From assembly GCA_016794465.1 (NCBI GenBank), contig JAEUKA010000001.1, positions 62,001 through 126,000 on the forward strand: a DNA stretch of 64,000 nt, in the 5' to 3' direction. Below, in pieces: positions 43,925 to 53,884 of the stretch. The notes beneath the pieces are model-generated. The model was not told the origin of the DNA. It did no database searches and was given only the letters and a program-made list of their open reading frames with translations. Numbering within the stretch: position 1 is the stretch's first letter; every line of letters begins with the position of its first letter. The DNA is from Myxococcales bacterium. Lineage in GTDB: Bacteria; Myxococcota_A; Polyangia; Palsa-1104; JAEUJZ01. The position numbers and the translations under genes were made by a program.

Positions 43925-46515
43925 TACGCTGCCAGCGCCTCATGCAGAGACTCGGCTGTGGGTCGCATCACCGGGTCCCGATGCAGACAGCGATCGAGCA
44001 TCGTGAGCAGAGACTCTGGAAGTGCCAAGCCACGCTCGCGAAGCGGAGGCGCGGACATTCGTACTTCACGCGGTTTTTTGGCCCACACCACTGGCGCAGA
44101 GTACGGCATCTCTCCGGTCAGGAGCTCGTACGCGATGACTCCCAGCGCAAACAGATCAGCGGAAGATCGTGCATTGCGTGATCCATCGGCCAGCTCGGGA
44201 GCCATATACATCGGCGTTCCTACCAATACTCCCGTCGCTGTTAGCTGAACATCGGCAGCCGTACTTGCCGCCGCAGTGTCAGCCGCTCCCGCAAGTCCGG
44301 TGTCATCCACAGCCGCTGCGCTGGACGCTTCCGAATCCACCCGATAGGCCGCGTAGTCATGGTCATCGTCATCGAGCACATCACGATGCAGCGGCATCAT
44401 CCGTGCACTGTCACTCAGAGACTCTCCGCCATCGCCACTGCGCGCCGCTTGCACTTCCTGCGACAGGATCGAAATCCCAAAGTCTGCCAGCTTCACCGTC
44501 ACCTTCCCATCCGCATCGTCCGTAAGCAGAACATTGGCTGGCTTGAGGTCACGATGCACGATTCCGGCTCGATGAATCGCGGCGAGGCCGGCGGACATCT
44601 GGCGCAGGACATCAACGGCAAAGTGAACCTCGCGGAAGCGATCCTGTCGCAGCTTGAGCACCGTTCCGCGCACCAGCTCCATCACCAGGAACACCACGCC
44701 ATCTTTGGTGACATCAATGTCGACAATTGAGATCAGGTTGGGATGATCCAGCCGGCACAGAATCTGCGCCTCACGCGCGAAGCGAAGCAGAGAGGTCTTC
44801 TTGCGTGCTTCGGTCAGGATCTTGGCCGCAAAGTGACGATGATCGGTGACTCTCTCTACTTCAAAGACTGCGCCCATTGCACCGCGACCCAGCGTGGCCA
44901 GGACTTGATAGTGATCACCCAGTCTCTTTCCGACAGTTACCGTCGCTGGTTGTGCGGATATAGAGTCACTCCCAAAGCTCCGTGCCACCGCTTCCATCAG
45001 CCGGCGCGAGCGCTGTTCGATCTGTCTTCGCAGCTCATCATTGAGCCCCTGAACTTCGGCGTTGCGCTGCTGCAGCTCCGCGAGCTTTTGCTGCAAGTCC
45101 TCACGCATCGAGTCGAGCGCTCCGGCCAACGGCGCCAGCTCACTCCCTTCCGGAACCGCGATCTTAGAGACGAGATCTCCCTTGGCCATCCGACCCGCCG
45201 CCGTCAGGAGCCGACTCTGTTCCGACAGTCGCTGCTGCTGTAGAGCGGACTCCTTTTCCAGTCGCGCCGCGCGATCGGTCATCAGCGCAATTCCGACAAA
45301 GCGCCGTGCTAGCACCGCTCCCAAAGACATCACCAGACCCGCTGTTCCATAGTGACTGAAGATGTGATGACTTCCACCGATCAGTCCCATCGCTGCGAAG
45401 ATGTCGAACGCTGTTCCGCTTGCGCAGATGATAAATCCGATGCAGAGAATTCGCGCGCCGGTGTCTCCTTTCCAGGCGGCGAGCAGCAGCGTCGTCACCA
45501 GACCGATGATTCCTCCGAGCATCGACAGCTGAATCGGCAGCAGCAAGTCCCACAGGTTCACTGTTCCGCTCAGGATCAGCGCGACACAGATCACAAACAT
45601 CGCCAGATAGCCCAGCGCCATCTTGGGCATGACTCCCCATGGACCGCGACCGAGTGTCTTCCATACAAACGCAGCCAAAAATACTGCTACCAGCGGCTCG
45701 GTCAGGACCACCAGCAGTCCCCAGATTGCGGGATCGTGAGTGATCAGCTCATGCAGAGAAGACCGCGCCAAGAAGTGACTGCCAGCAGAGAGCGCAAAGC
45801 CACCATAATAAAAATACACATGTTCCGAGAACCGCAGCGCAAACAGTACCAACGCCAGCAGACCGATTCCGATCATGAGCAGTCCGACGACAAATGCCGA
45901 GGCTCCGCGCTGCACCTGATCGGCAATGAGTGTCGATCGAGCCCCGAGTAGGAGCTCTCCGAACACGCCGATGTAGCGATGCGGAGAGAAGACTCGCAGC
46001 ACCAGCGTCCGACCCACATAGCGGTGAGCAGAGACACTGTCTAGCTGAGAGGAAGGTGGTGGCAGCAGCGGCAGATAGGTGCGCGGCTCGCCGGGAAAGC
46101 GCAGCGCAGCGGGGCCTTCCATCGCGCCAAACTCGGCAATCAGCTGGCCATCTAGGAAGGCTTGAAAGCTCTGGTTCACAGACTGCAAAAACAGCGCGGG
46201 ATCGGAGAGCGGTGGACCCTGAAGGCGCGTGCGCAGCCACAGAAACCGCTGATTGCCACGACCGGGTGGCTGATAGATCGTGTCGGTCTTGCGCCAGTGC
46301 TCATCGGTATGTCGCGGATCTGCAAACAGGAAGGCGCCGCTGGCATCGCGGGGGGAGTCTCCGTAACGGAACTCCCAATCACCACCATAGGGGACGAGCG
46401 CAAACTGCTTGGCCTGATCCTGGACAGAGAGGTGCTGGGTGCCGTGCAGATCTCTTGTGCAGCCCAAGAGCAGGGACACAAAGAGCAGACAGCTTACTAC
46501 CAGCAGTCTTGACAC
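43900..46515 (-). CDS. 7TMR-DISM-type receptor Ser/Thr kinase
   Basis: An 871-residue receptor kinase. The signal peptide with lipobox (VSLLLGC) leads to an extracellular 7TMR-DISMED-like domain (~30-190; FALVPYGGDWEFRYGD, then RYVGRTLVLRVFSPHR). About seven helices (~195-400), a coiled coil (~415-515) and a full kinase domain (~548-860) follow. Kinase residues: VLATLGRGAMGAVF, FAAKIL, H654-R-D656-LKPAN, D678-F-G680 and APE 771-773, so it should be active. Between DFG and APE lie 95 residues instead of the usual ~30, including an acidic, Ala/Ser-rich insert (DVLDDDDHDYAAYRVDSE). Such DISM receptors normally precede histidine kinases or cyclases. Confidence 0.82.
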   Translation of the reverse strand: MSRLLVVSCLLFVSLLLGCTRDLHGTQHLSVQDQAKQFALVPYGGDWEFRYGDSPRDASGAFLFADPRHTDEHWRKTDTIYQPPGRGNQRFLWLRTRLQGPPLSDPALFLQSVNQSFQAFLDGQLIAEFGAMEGPAALRFPGEPRTYLPLLPPPSSQLDSVSAHRYVGRTLVLRVFSPHRYIGVFGELLLGARSTLIADQVQRGASAFVVGLLMIGIGLLALVLFALRFSEHVYFYYGGFALSAGSHFLARSSLHELITHDPAIWGLLVVLTEPLVAVFLAAFVWKTLGRGPWGVMPKMALGYLAMFVICVALILSGTVNLWDLLLPIQLSMLGGIIGLVTTLLLAAWKGDTGARILCIGFIICASGTAFDIFAAMGLIGGSHHIFSHYGTAGLVMSLGAVLARRFVGIALMTDRAARLEKESALQQQRLSEQSRLLTAAGRMAKGDLVSKIAVPEGSELAPLAGALDSMREDLQQKLAELQQRNAEVQGLNDELRRQIEQRSRRLMEAVARSFGSDSISAQPATVTVGKRLGDHYQVLATLGRGAMGAVFEVERVTDHRHFAAKILTEARKKTSLLRFAREAQILCRLDHPNLISIVDIDVTKDGVVFLVMELVRGTVLKLRQDRFREVHFAVDVLRQMSAGLAAIHRAGIVHRDLKPANVLLTDDADGKVTVKLADFGISILSQEVQAARSGDGGESLSDSARMMPLHRDVLDDDDHDYAAYRVDSEASSAAAVDDTGLAGAADTAAASTAADVQLTATGVLVGTPMYMAPELADGSRNARSSADLFALGVIAYELLTGEMPYSAPVVWAKKPREVRMSAPPLRERGLALPESLLTMLDRCLHRDPVMRPTAESLHEALAAYQRAESPS

Positions 46516-46609
46516 TTCCCTTCATCATACTTCAAGTAGCAACAAGCTGGGTGGTGCGGAGTAAACAGCGTCGGTGCTTGGTCAAGATGAAGGGGAGTCA
46601 CAGAATCGG

Positions 46610-47206
46610 CTATTTGCCTGCGTCTTTGCGAACCAGCTGCAGATCGATCGTGATCTGGATGTTTTCTCCGACCATCACTCCGCCCGCTTCGAGCGCCTTG
46701 TTCCAGGTAAGACCAAAGTCCTTGCGGTTGATGGTTGTCGTCGCCACCGCACCACGCTTGACGTTCCCATAGGGGTCCTTTAACTCGGTGGCCGGGGCCT
46801 CTACATCCAGCACCACGGACTTGCTGACTCCGTGCAGCGTCAGGTTTCCTGTCACCTTGTACTTCCCTTCACCGGCCTTCTTTACTTCGGTGGACTTGAA
46901 GGTGATGCTCGAAAACTTTGCGGAGTCTAGGAAGTCGGGACTGCGCAGGTGCTCATCCCGCTTTTCGATGCGGGTGCTGATCGAGCCGGCTTCGATCGTC
47001 GCAGAGATGTTCGCTTTGGCGAGATCTTTGTCGTCGATGACAGCGGTTCCGGACAGCTTGGTGAACTCGCCGCGAACGGTCGAGATCATCATGTGCTTGA
47101 CCGCAAACTGCGCGCTGGAGTGAACCGGATCGATCTCATAGCTTGCAGCGTGCGCAAGCGAAGGAAGAGCAAACGCAGCGAGAGCGAGAACGTGTGAGAA
47201 CTTCAT
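46610..47206 (-). CDS. YceI family periplasmic protein
   Basis: Exported lipocalin-like protein of 198 residues that binds isoprenoid-type lipids in characterised relatives. The start is the ATG at 47206, with a CCAAGGAG site upstream; it opens a signal peptide MKFSHVLALAAFALPSLAHA. Mature pattern: SYEIDPVHSSAQFAVKHMMI, VRGEFTKLSG, ATIEAGSISTRIEKRDEHLRS, FLDSAKFSSITFKST and VTGNLTLHGVSKSV, all diagnostic. The frame runs on to 47320 but that part is leader. It is divergent from the LysR gene (113 bp), which is likely its regulator. Confidence 0.93.
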   Translation of the reverse strand: MKFSHVLALAAFALPSLAHAASYEIDPVHSSAQFAVKHMMISTVRGEFTKLSGTAVIDDKDLAKANISATIEAGSISTRIEKRDEHLRSPDFLDSAKFSSITFKSTEVKKAGEGKYKVTGNLTLHGVSKSVVLDVEAPATELKDPYGNVKRGAVATTTINRKDFGLTWNKALEAGGVMVGENIQITIDLQLVRKDAGK

Positions 47207-47300
47207 GATGGACTCCTTGGGAATTCCTTTGTGAATCCCTTCTGAATCCAAAGATGAGATTGTTTTCGATTTCGCACTAGATGTGACTTTTGCGTCAAAC

Positions 47301-47319
47301 TGTTGTAAGAATCGCAACA
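47301..47319. promoter_or_regulatory. Putative LysR-type operator (T-N11-A palindrome)
   Basis: TGTTG-N9-CAACA is a perfect inverted repeat with the T-N11-A spacing of LysR boxes, ending just before the lysR start codon. A wider TTGCG-N18-CGCAA pair surrounds part of it (47290-47317). It lies in the gap shared with the divergent yceI gene, where LysR regulators usually bind. Confidence 0.5.
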
Positions 47320-48201
47320 ATGGATCTGAACCTCCTGTCCCTGTTCGTCGAAGTGGCGAAGACCGCGTCGTTTACCGCCGCTGCGGCCAAGCTGAATGTG
47401 CCTCGATCCTCGGTGAGTCGCAGCATCGCCCAGCTCGAGTCTGAGCTGGGAGTGCAGCTGTTCAATCGCACCACCCGCAAAGTCTCGCTGAGCACCACCG
47501 GCACCGCGCTGTACGAGCGTGTCGGCCCCCAGCTTCTGGAGCTGCGCAAGTCGATTGGGAGTCTTCCTGAACAAGAAGAGGAGCCGTCCGGAGAGCTCTT
47601 GATCACGGCTCCCACCGACATCGGAGTGACCTATCTTCCCGACGCAATTGCGGCCTTCAAGCTGCGCCATCCAGCGGTGACGGTGGATGTCCGGTTGACG
47701 CCGCGCCGCGTCGACTTGGTGGCAGAGGGCTTCGATCTGGCGCTGCGGGTGAGCAGCAAGCCACTCGGGGACAGCTCACTGGTGGCCCGTCGGCTGAGTG
47801 AGCTGGAGATGGCTCTGTTTGCGGCTCCTTCCTATCTGGCGCGGCGCGGTACGATCCGGACTCCTGAAGACACCGAGCACCATGACTGGGTGTACTTTCG
47901 GACGGCGCTGCCCCCGCCTCCGTTTCCCAAGCCGGTGCGGCGCAGTGGTGTGACCGGGGATGATCTGCTGTTTGTGCAGCAAGCGATCCGCGCGGGGCTG
48001 GGCATCGGACTCTTGCCGAGCTTTCTGGCCCGCGAAGAGGTGGCGAGCGGACAGATGGTGCAGCTCCTGCCTCGGCACAGTGTCAAGACAGGAACGCTCT
48101 ACTTTGTCTATCCCAAAGGTCACACGGTGCCGCGCAAAGTCACCGCGTTCCGCAACTTCCTCCTCGAGTACCTAGCCACCCGCCCCCTGTCCCTACGTTA
48201 G
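47320..48201 (+). CDS. LysR family transcriptional regulator
   Basis: A 293-residue DNA-binding regulator. Start at the ATG at 47320 gives the standard N-terminus MDLNLLSLFVEVAKTASFTAAAAKLNVPRSSVSRSIAQLE, a winged helix-turn-helix. The effector domain (~90-290) has ELLITAPTDIGVTYLPDAI, VTVDVRLTPRRVDLVAEGFDLALRV and GLGIGLLPSFLA. These features match the AaeR/DmlR-like branch. An upstream in-frame ATG at 47290 lies in the operator region and is less likely. It is divergent from yceI; a T-N11-A palindrome overlaps its leader, suggesting autoregulation. The effector is unknown. Confidence 0.92.
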   Translation: MDLNLLSLFVEVAKTASFTAAAAKLNVPRSSVSRSIAQLESELGVQLFNRTTRKVSLSTTGTALYERVGPQLLELRKSIGSLPEQEEEPSGELLITAPTDIGVTYLPDAIAAFKLRHPAVTVDVRLTPRRVDLVAEGFDLALRVSSKPLGDSSLVARRLSELEMALFAAPSYLARRGTIRTPEDTEHHDWVYFRTALPPPPFPKPVRRSGVTGDDLLFVQQAIRAGLGIGLLPSFLAREEVASGQMVQLLPRHSVKTGTLYFVYPKGHTVPRKVTAFRNFLLEYLATRPLSLR

Positions 48202-48244
48202 GCTGGCGAACGCAAGATCGACAACTGCGCGGTGGACGGATATC

Positions 48245-48856
48245 GTGCTGTGTATGGCATGGCTGGCACTGTGTGGTTGGGTATTGTTTCTGCTGCTCGC
48301 GTTTGTACTGCGGACTGTGATGCAGTATCTCTCGACGGGAAAGACCGGCTTTGCGGGATTTTCTGGTCGCACTTTTTCGATCGAGTGGTGGGGCGGAGCG
48401 CTGTTTGTGGTAGCGACCCTGGGCTGTCCGCTGGCGTGTCTGCTCGATCTGTACGGACTCCTTCCGCGCCTTCCCATTCTGAGCCAGCAGAGTGGACTGG
48501 TCGTCGGTCTGGGCGCGTACGGAGTCGGTCTAACCGGCACGCTGTGGGCGCAGCTGGTGATGGGCGCGTCGTGGCGAATCGGAGTCGATCCCGCTGCCAA
48601 GACAGAGCTTGTCAAAAAGGGTCCGTTCGCGCTCGTTCGCAATCCGATCTTTTCCTGCATGATGGTGCTGGCGCTGGGACTGACCGTACTGGTTCCCAAT
48701 CTGGTGTCCGTACTGTCTGCGCTGGGACTCCTTATCGGGCTTGAAATCCAGGTCCGTCTCGTCGAGGAACCGTATCTGTTGCGCGTCCATGGCGACTCCT
48801 ATCGGCGCTATGCACAGGTCACCGGACGCTTTGTGCCCAGACTGGGAACCTTGTAG
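48245..48856 (+). CDS. Isoprenylcysteine/phospholipid methyltransferase-like membrane protein
   Basis: Integral membrane protein of 203 residues with ~5 helices. The C-terminal part carries the ICMT/PEMT pattern: GASWRIGVDP, ELVKKGPFALVRNPIFSCMM, IGLEIQVRLVEEPYLLRVHGDSYRRYAQVTGRFVP, with the conserved RNP and E-E-P-x-L-x-x-x-x-G-x-x-Y-x-x-Y motifs that bind S-adenosylmethionine. In bacteria such proteins methylate phospholipids or are uncharacterised. The N-terminal half is less conserved. The start at 48245 (MLCMAWL) has an alternative at 48254. It is followed on the opposite strand by a large membrane protein gene. Confidence 0.75.
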   Translation: MLCMAWLALCGWVLFLLLAFVLRTVMQYLSTGKTGFAGFSGRTFSIEWWGGALFVVATLGCPLACLLDLYGLLPRLPILSQQSGLVVGLGAYGVGLTGTLWAQLVMGASWRIGVDPAAKTELVKKGPFALVRNPIFSCMMVLALGLTVLVPNLVSVLSALGLLIGLEIQVRLVEEPYLLRVHGDSYRRYAQVTGRFVPRLGTL

Positions 48857-48898
48857 ACATTCCCTTATAGACACTCCGCTGCGGAGAGGTCGCCGCAC

Positions 48899-50488
48899 CT
48901 ATCGTGCGCGTGTGCTGTTTTCATACAGCGACCAGTCGCCCCGCTGATCGACCAAGCGAACAGAGTCCCCGGCCCCTGTGAACACCTGCAAGCGCGAAGG
49001 TCCATGCAGCAGGAAGTAGTCCCAGTCCTTGCCGTGCTCGGAAAAACGGAAGAGGCGGGGAGCATCCCAAGGCGGACTCTGCGGCCTTGGTACACTGCGG
49101 TGTCGCACCGGAAACTCGATCGGAAAATACGGGGTCATGTAGCCACCTTGCCGCATTTGAACGTAACCACCCCATTGGTTAAAGCAGTTCATCAGCGCGT
49201 CTTCGTCACCGAAGTTGAGCATCAGCGGCAGCACTGATTTTCCGACGGGAACCTGTGCCATCAGCTCGTCAAAGCCTCGGTTGCGTCGATTGAAGCGCAG
49301 AAAGTGGGCGCTGATATCGATGGAGTAGATGATCGACAGCGCCATCACTCCGAAGAGCAGATTTCGCCGCCAAGTGGTGCGCAGCGATCCGCGAATCAAG
49401 AGCAGCGCAAACAGACAGACCAGGACTGCCAGCCGACGGTTCACCGCGTACCAGTAAAAGGGCTGAAGCAGACTGCGCGGCAGCGAGAAATACAGGATCG
49501 AAATGAGGAGGAGTCCGACCTCTGCGCGGCCTAGGTAGCGACCGATTCCTGGGTGCGCAGGCTGCGACTCTGGCTTCGTGCTGCGCCAGCCAGCGACGAA
49601 AAGTATCAGCCACAGTCCGAGCAAGATCGCAGCGTACAGATAGTCATCGCGATGACCCGGCAGCACATTCATCGTCCAGCTGGGAATCATTCCGATGTTG
49701 CTGAGGAAGTCATTGTGCGGTCCGGCGTAATCGGAAAAGCTCTTGCCACTGACGGGCAAGTTGGTCTTGTCGGCATTCCCATACAGCTGGGCCCAGACTC
49801 CTATCAGCACCACTGGAACCAGCGGAAGGGGGGCCAAAAAAAACTGCCGAATGGTAAGTGGGCGACGAGCAAGCAGCGATGTGAAGCCACCGATTAGGAG
49901 GAACGAACCAAAGACCAAGATGTGGGAAAAGTACAAAGAGACTCCCAAAATAACAGTCAGGAGTCCGCGCCACATACTCGGCTGCGACGCAAAGCGATCG
50001 AGCGCCCACAGCGAAAGGAAGAGCAGCGGCAGGCCTCCTATAAACGCAAGGAAGCCATGCGAGACATTCATATTCCAAGCGAGCGGAATCGCCAGCACGG
50101 CCAGCCACGGATCGCGTCCAAGCTGCTTGGCATAGAGCGCCACCGACGGAGGAAGGAGTCCGATCGCCAGAGTTAGGAACAGCTTCTGCGCGACTTCCGC
50201 TCCAAACGGAATCGCGAGCAGATACTCGATTCCGTACTGTATCCAGTACGGCAGAGGCTGTAGGTTCAGCTCGTAATGGTGATCGAATCGCAGCTGTGGA
50301 TCATGCAGGTGTCGCCACACAAACAGGTTCGCCAGGTGTCCCGGATAGTCGAGGAGCGGCAGATACCTCCCGATCCATATCGGCACCAGCGACGCGATGA
50401 GCGTGAGGATCGTACCGAGTACGAGCAGCGGAGACTCATTCCACAGACTCTTCCACGTCGTGCCAAGCCGTCGCAGCGGTCGATTCAT
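48899..50488 (-). CDS. Polytopic membrane protein, GT-C-like
   Basis: A 529-residue integral membrane protein with about ten helices and a C-terminal soluble region (~430-529). It recalls hypothetical GT-C glycosyltransferase-like proteins: an N-terminal helix, then a large extracytoplasmic loop with DYPGHLANLFVWRHLHDP, where an acidic residue near the first helix often serves catalysis in GT-C enzymes. Further helices include FFLAPLPLVPVVLIGVW and LAVLVCLFALLLIR. I cannot name a substrate. It is convergent with the methyltransferase-like gene. Confidence 0.6.
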   Translation of the reverse strand: MNRPLRRLGTTWKSLWNESPLLVLGTILTLIASLVPIWIGRYLPLLDYPGHLANLFVWRHLHDPQLRFDHHYELNLQPLPYWIQYGIEYLLAIPFGAEVAQKLFLTLAIGLLPPSVALYAKQLGRDPWLAVLAIPLAWNMNVSHGFLAFIGGLPLLFLSLWALDRFASQPSMWRGLLTVILGVSLYFSHILVFGSFLLIGGFTSLLARRPLTIRQFFLAPLPLVPVVLIGVWAQLYGNADKTNLPVSGKSFSDYAGPHNDFLSNIGMIPSWTMNVLPGHRDDYLYAAILLGLWLILFVAGWRSTKPESQPAHPGIGRYLGRAEVGLLLISILYFSLPRSLLQPFYWYAVNRRLAVLVCLFALLLIRGSLRTTWRRNLLFGVMALSIIYSIDISAHFLRFNRRNRGFDELMAQVPVGKSVLPLMLNFGDEDALMNCFNQWGGYVQMRQGGYMTPYFPIEFPVRHRSVPRPQSPPWDAPRLFRFSEHGKDWDYFLLHGPSRLQVFTGAGDSVRLVDQRGDWSLYENSTRAR

Positions 50489-50614
50489 GCGCGCATTCTA
50501 TGAAAAAGTGCGCCGACGAAGGGACTCCTTGTTGCGGGATCGAATCACTTGCCACCGCATTCGTCGCTTGCTACGGATCGCCCCGGATTCCCACTTCACA
50601 GGGAGCTTTTGAAC

Positions 50615-50830
50615 ATGAATCGGACCGCGCGACCGCTTCTGGGTAAGAGACTGCTTGTCGCTGGACTTGGGGTTGGGACGCTGACGTTTGCGGTGTGTGC
50701 AGCGTTTCCGGGCTGTAACTTGCTGCCGCCGCCGCCCTGTCCCGATGGAGCGCTGAACTATCCTTGTGAGATTGAGTCGAGCGATGGTGGCAGTGATGGC
50801 AGCAGCGACGGCAGTACGCCGAAAGGGTAG
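50615..50830 (+). CDS. Small Cys/Pro-containing secreted peptide
   Basis: A 71-residue protein. ATG at 50615 with CAGGGAG just upstream. Basic n-region (NRTARPLLGKR), hydrophobic stretch (LLVAGLGVGTLTFAVCAAF), then a short tail NLLPPPPCPDG and PCEIESSDGGSDGSSDG. It stops 3 bp before the ferritin-like gene, so the two are co-transcribed. Three cysteines follow the hydrophobic stretch. It could be a lipoprotein (weak FPGC lipobox) or a substrate of the neighbouring diiron protein; neither is shown. Confidence 0.6.
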   Translation: MNRTARPLLGKRLLVAGLGVGTLTFAVCAAFPGCNLLPPPPCPDGALNYPCEIESSDGGSDGSSDGSTPKG

Positions 50831-50833
50831 GTC

Positions 50834-51673
50834 ATGACAAGCGAAGTGCAGACTCCCGAGTGTGAGCTGTTCGAGCTGGAGCTTCTCGGTGGAGGAATGG
50901 AGCGTCGGTATCGGCGTGCGCGGCCAGAAGTGGAGGCGATGCCGTGGGGGACGCTTGACCCACGACCGTTTTCGGAAGCGGTGCTGGTGGCGGCGCGGCG
51001 AAGCTGGACGAGCGCGGCGTTTCAGGAACATCGGACGGCGGCGGCCTGTGCAGCGACGCTGCGGGCGCTGATTTCGGCGCGGGCTCCGCTCGATCTGATT
51101 GCTGGGTTTGCGCGCTTTCCTTTAGATGAAGTGGTGCATGTCGAGCTGTGCGCGCGGATGGCGATGGAGCTGGGCGGTGGAACCGAGCTGTGGCACGAGC
51201 CCAGTGCGCTGTGCGCGGACGCCGATCCGTCGCTGTCGCCACTTTTGCAAGCCACCGAGCTTGTGACGCGCAACTTTTGTGTTGGGGAAGCGCTGTCGAT
51301 TCCGCTCCTGCACGGGACGTGGCTGCGGGCGACTCATCCTTTGCCTCGTGCGATCTTGGGACGGATTGTCCGCGATGAGGCCGCGCACGGAATCTTTGGC
51401 TGGACGTTTCTCGACTGGGCGCTGCCGCTGTTGCCCGCCTCGGGTCCGTCGCTGATTCGCCGTACCGCCGAGCTGACGATTGCCGAGATTCACAAGCTCT
51501 GGGCCGAGGTCCGGCGTCGACCACCGGTTTCGCACAGTGATGGCCACGCGCTCGGCTGGATGGGCTCCGAGGAGTATCTGGAGCTGGCGGCGCGCTCGCT
51601 ACAGACGCGGGTGCTGACGCCGCTGCGCGACCGTGGCATTCAGCTCTCGAGCGCCTTCTCTTCGATCCCGTAG
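50834..51673 (+). CDS. Ferritin-like diiron protein
   Basis: A 279-residue helical protein with the pattern of a ferritin-like diiron site: E65 (FQEHRTAA), E99xxH102 (LDEVVHVEL), E152 (VGEALSIPLL) and E182xxH185 (RDEAAHGIFG). The spacing is right for a four-helix bundle with two metals. There is no signal peptide. Similar stand-alone proteins are common in myxobacteria, with unknown substrates; oxidase or oxygenase activity is inferred from the site. The gene overlaps nothing but begins 3 bp after the small secreted peptide gene, and a small membrane protein gene follows by 31 bp. Confidence 0.75.
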   Translation: MTSEVQTPECELFELELLGGGMERRYRRARPEVEAMPWGTLDPRPFSEAVLVAARRSWTSAAFQEHRTAAACAATLRALISARAPLDLIAGFARFPLDEVVHVELCARMAMELGGGTELWHEPSALCADADPSLSPLLQATELVTRNFCVGEALSIPLLHGTWLRATHPLPRAILGRIVRDEAAHGIFGWTFLDWALPLLPASGPSLIRRTAELTIAEIHKLWAEVRRRPPVSHSDGHALGWMGSEEYLELAARSLQTRVLTPLRDRGIQLSSAFSSIP

Positions 51674-51704
51674 CGTTGAGGGCGCGGCCCGTCAAAGGAA
51701 TCTC

Positions 51705-52016
51705 ATGACCCTGTTTCGCGGAACTGGACTGCTGGCGGCGCTGTCGCTCCTTGGCTTGGCCGCGTTTATCAATTACCAGTCGCTGGCCGAGTCCTACGGC
51801 AGTGGTCCACCGTACTTTGGTCGCACCACCAACATGGACAAGTGGAGCGATCCGCTGCCGGGGCTGGTGATGCTCGATGGGCTGGTGCTGCTGATTGTCG
51901 CAGCGGCTGTGGTGATGTTTTTGCGGCGCCAAAGAGAGCTGGCGGCTCTGGAGTCGGTTCCTGACCCAGGAGCAATCTCAGACCCAGGTACCGACGCTGA
52001 TGCACCGATTCAATAG
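51705..52016 (+). CDS. Small membrane protein of unknown function
   Basis: A 103-residue protein with two hydrophobic segments (GLLAALSLLGLAAFINY and LVMLDGLVLLIVAAAVVMFL) separated by ~30 polar residues, ending in an acidic tail. The start is the ATG at 51705, with AAAGGAA upstream. No family recognised. It lies between the ferritin-like gene and ftsZ in the same direction. Confidence 0.6.
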   Translation: MTLFRGTGLLAALSLLGLAAFINYQSLAESYGSGPPYFGRTTNMDKWSDPLPGLVMLDGLVLLIVAAAVVMFLRRQRELAALESVPDPGAISDPGTDADAPIQ

Positions 52017-52109
52017 GAAGTGAGCAGATTTTTTTCAGGAAAGTTTTGGGAAAAAATTGACCCATAGATCCCGGCCTTAAACAATCGATTCCACGGGGAG
52101 GAACACCGT

Positions 52110-53360
<1,251 letters not shown>

Positions 53361-53454
53361 GCGCTTTTCCGCTTGGGGCCGCTCTCGGCCCATTCCCCCT
53401 GTCCGCCCACTTCCCCCGACAACTTCCCATTCAGCTTGGCTGACGACGCTGCGC

Positions 53455-53685
53455 TTACGACATCATGCGCAGCGTCCACTCGACGCCCAGTGCCCACTCC
53501 GCATCGGGCCGCTTGCCTTCTCCCTCGTCGCTCGCTTGCTTGCGAGCCCGCTCCCCCGTGAGGATGCCGAGGATCGCCGCCTGACTCGCTCTGCGGGTCG
53601 GCAACTCGTCGCTCCGTTGCTCCTGCGGCTCCACTTGAGTGGGCGGAGCAAGCGACGAGGCGCTTTCATTCTGTTTCTGGCTCAT
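53455..53685 (-). CDS. Small hypothetical protein (76 aa)
   Basis: Minus-strand ORF whose start at 53685 has a clean AAGGAG site 9 bp upstream, so it is likely to be translated. The protein is polar with no signal peptide: MSQKQNESASSLAPP, then RRASQAAILGILTGERARK and a WALGVEWTLRMM tail. No family recognised. It lies in the 524 bp between ftsZ and the next gene, which otherwise shows nothing. Confidence 0.5.
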   Translation of the reverse strand: MSQKQNESASSLAPPTQVEPQEQRSDELPTRRASQAAILGILTGERARKQASDEGEGKRPDAEWALGVEWTLRMMS

Positions 53686-53884
53686 GAAACGACTCCTTGT
53701 TTCGCGCTGTGCGCCCCCGAGACGAAGAACATCCTAAGCGATGGGTCTGACAGCGCTGCCAATCAGAACGAGTGGCCCCTGGACCAAAATGGGGAAGCAA
53801 GCTGCACAAAGCGAACAGCTAACCAATGTAGCGTTCGACCCGGCCATCGGCAACTAAATCGCGGCAAGTTTTTTGACGTGGAAG

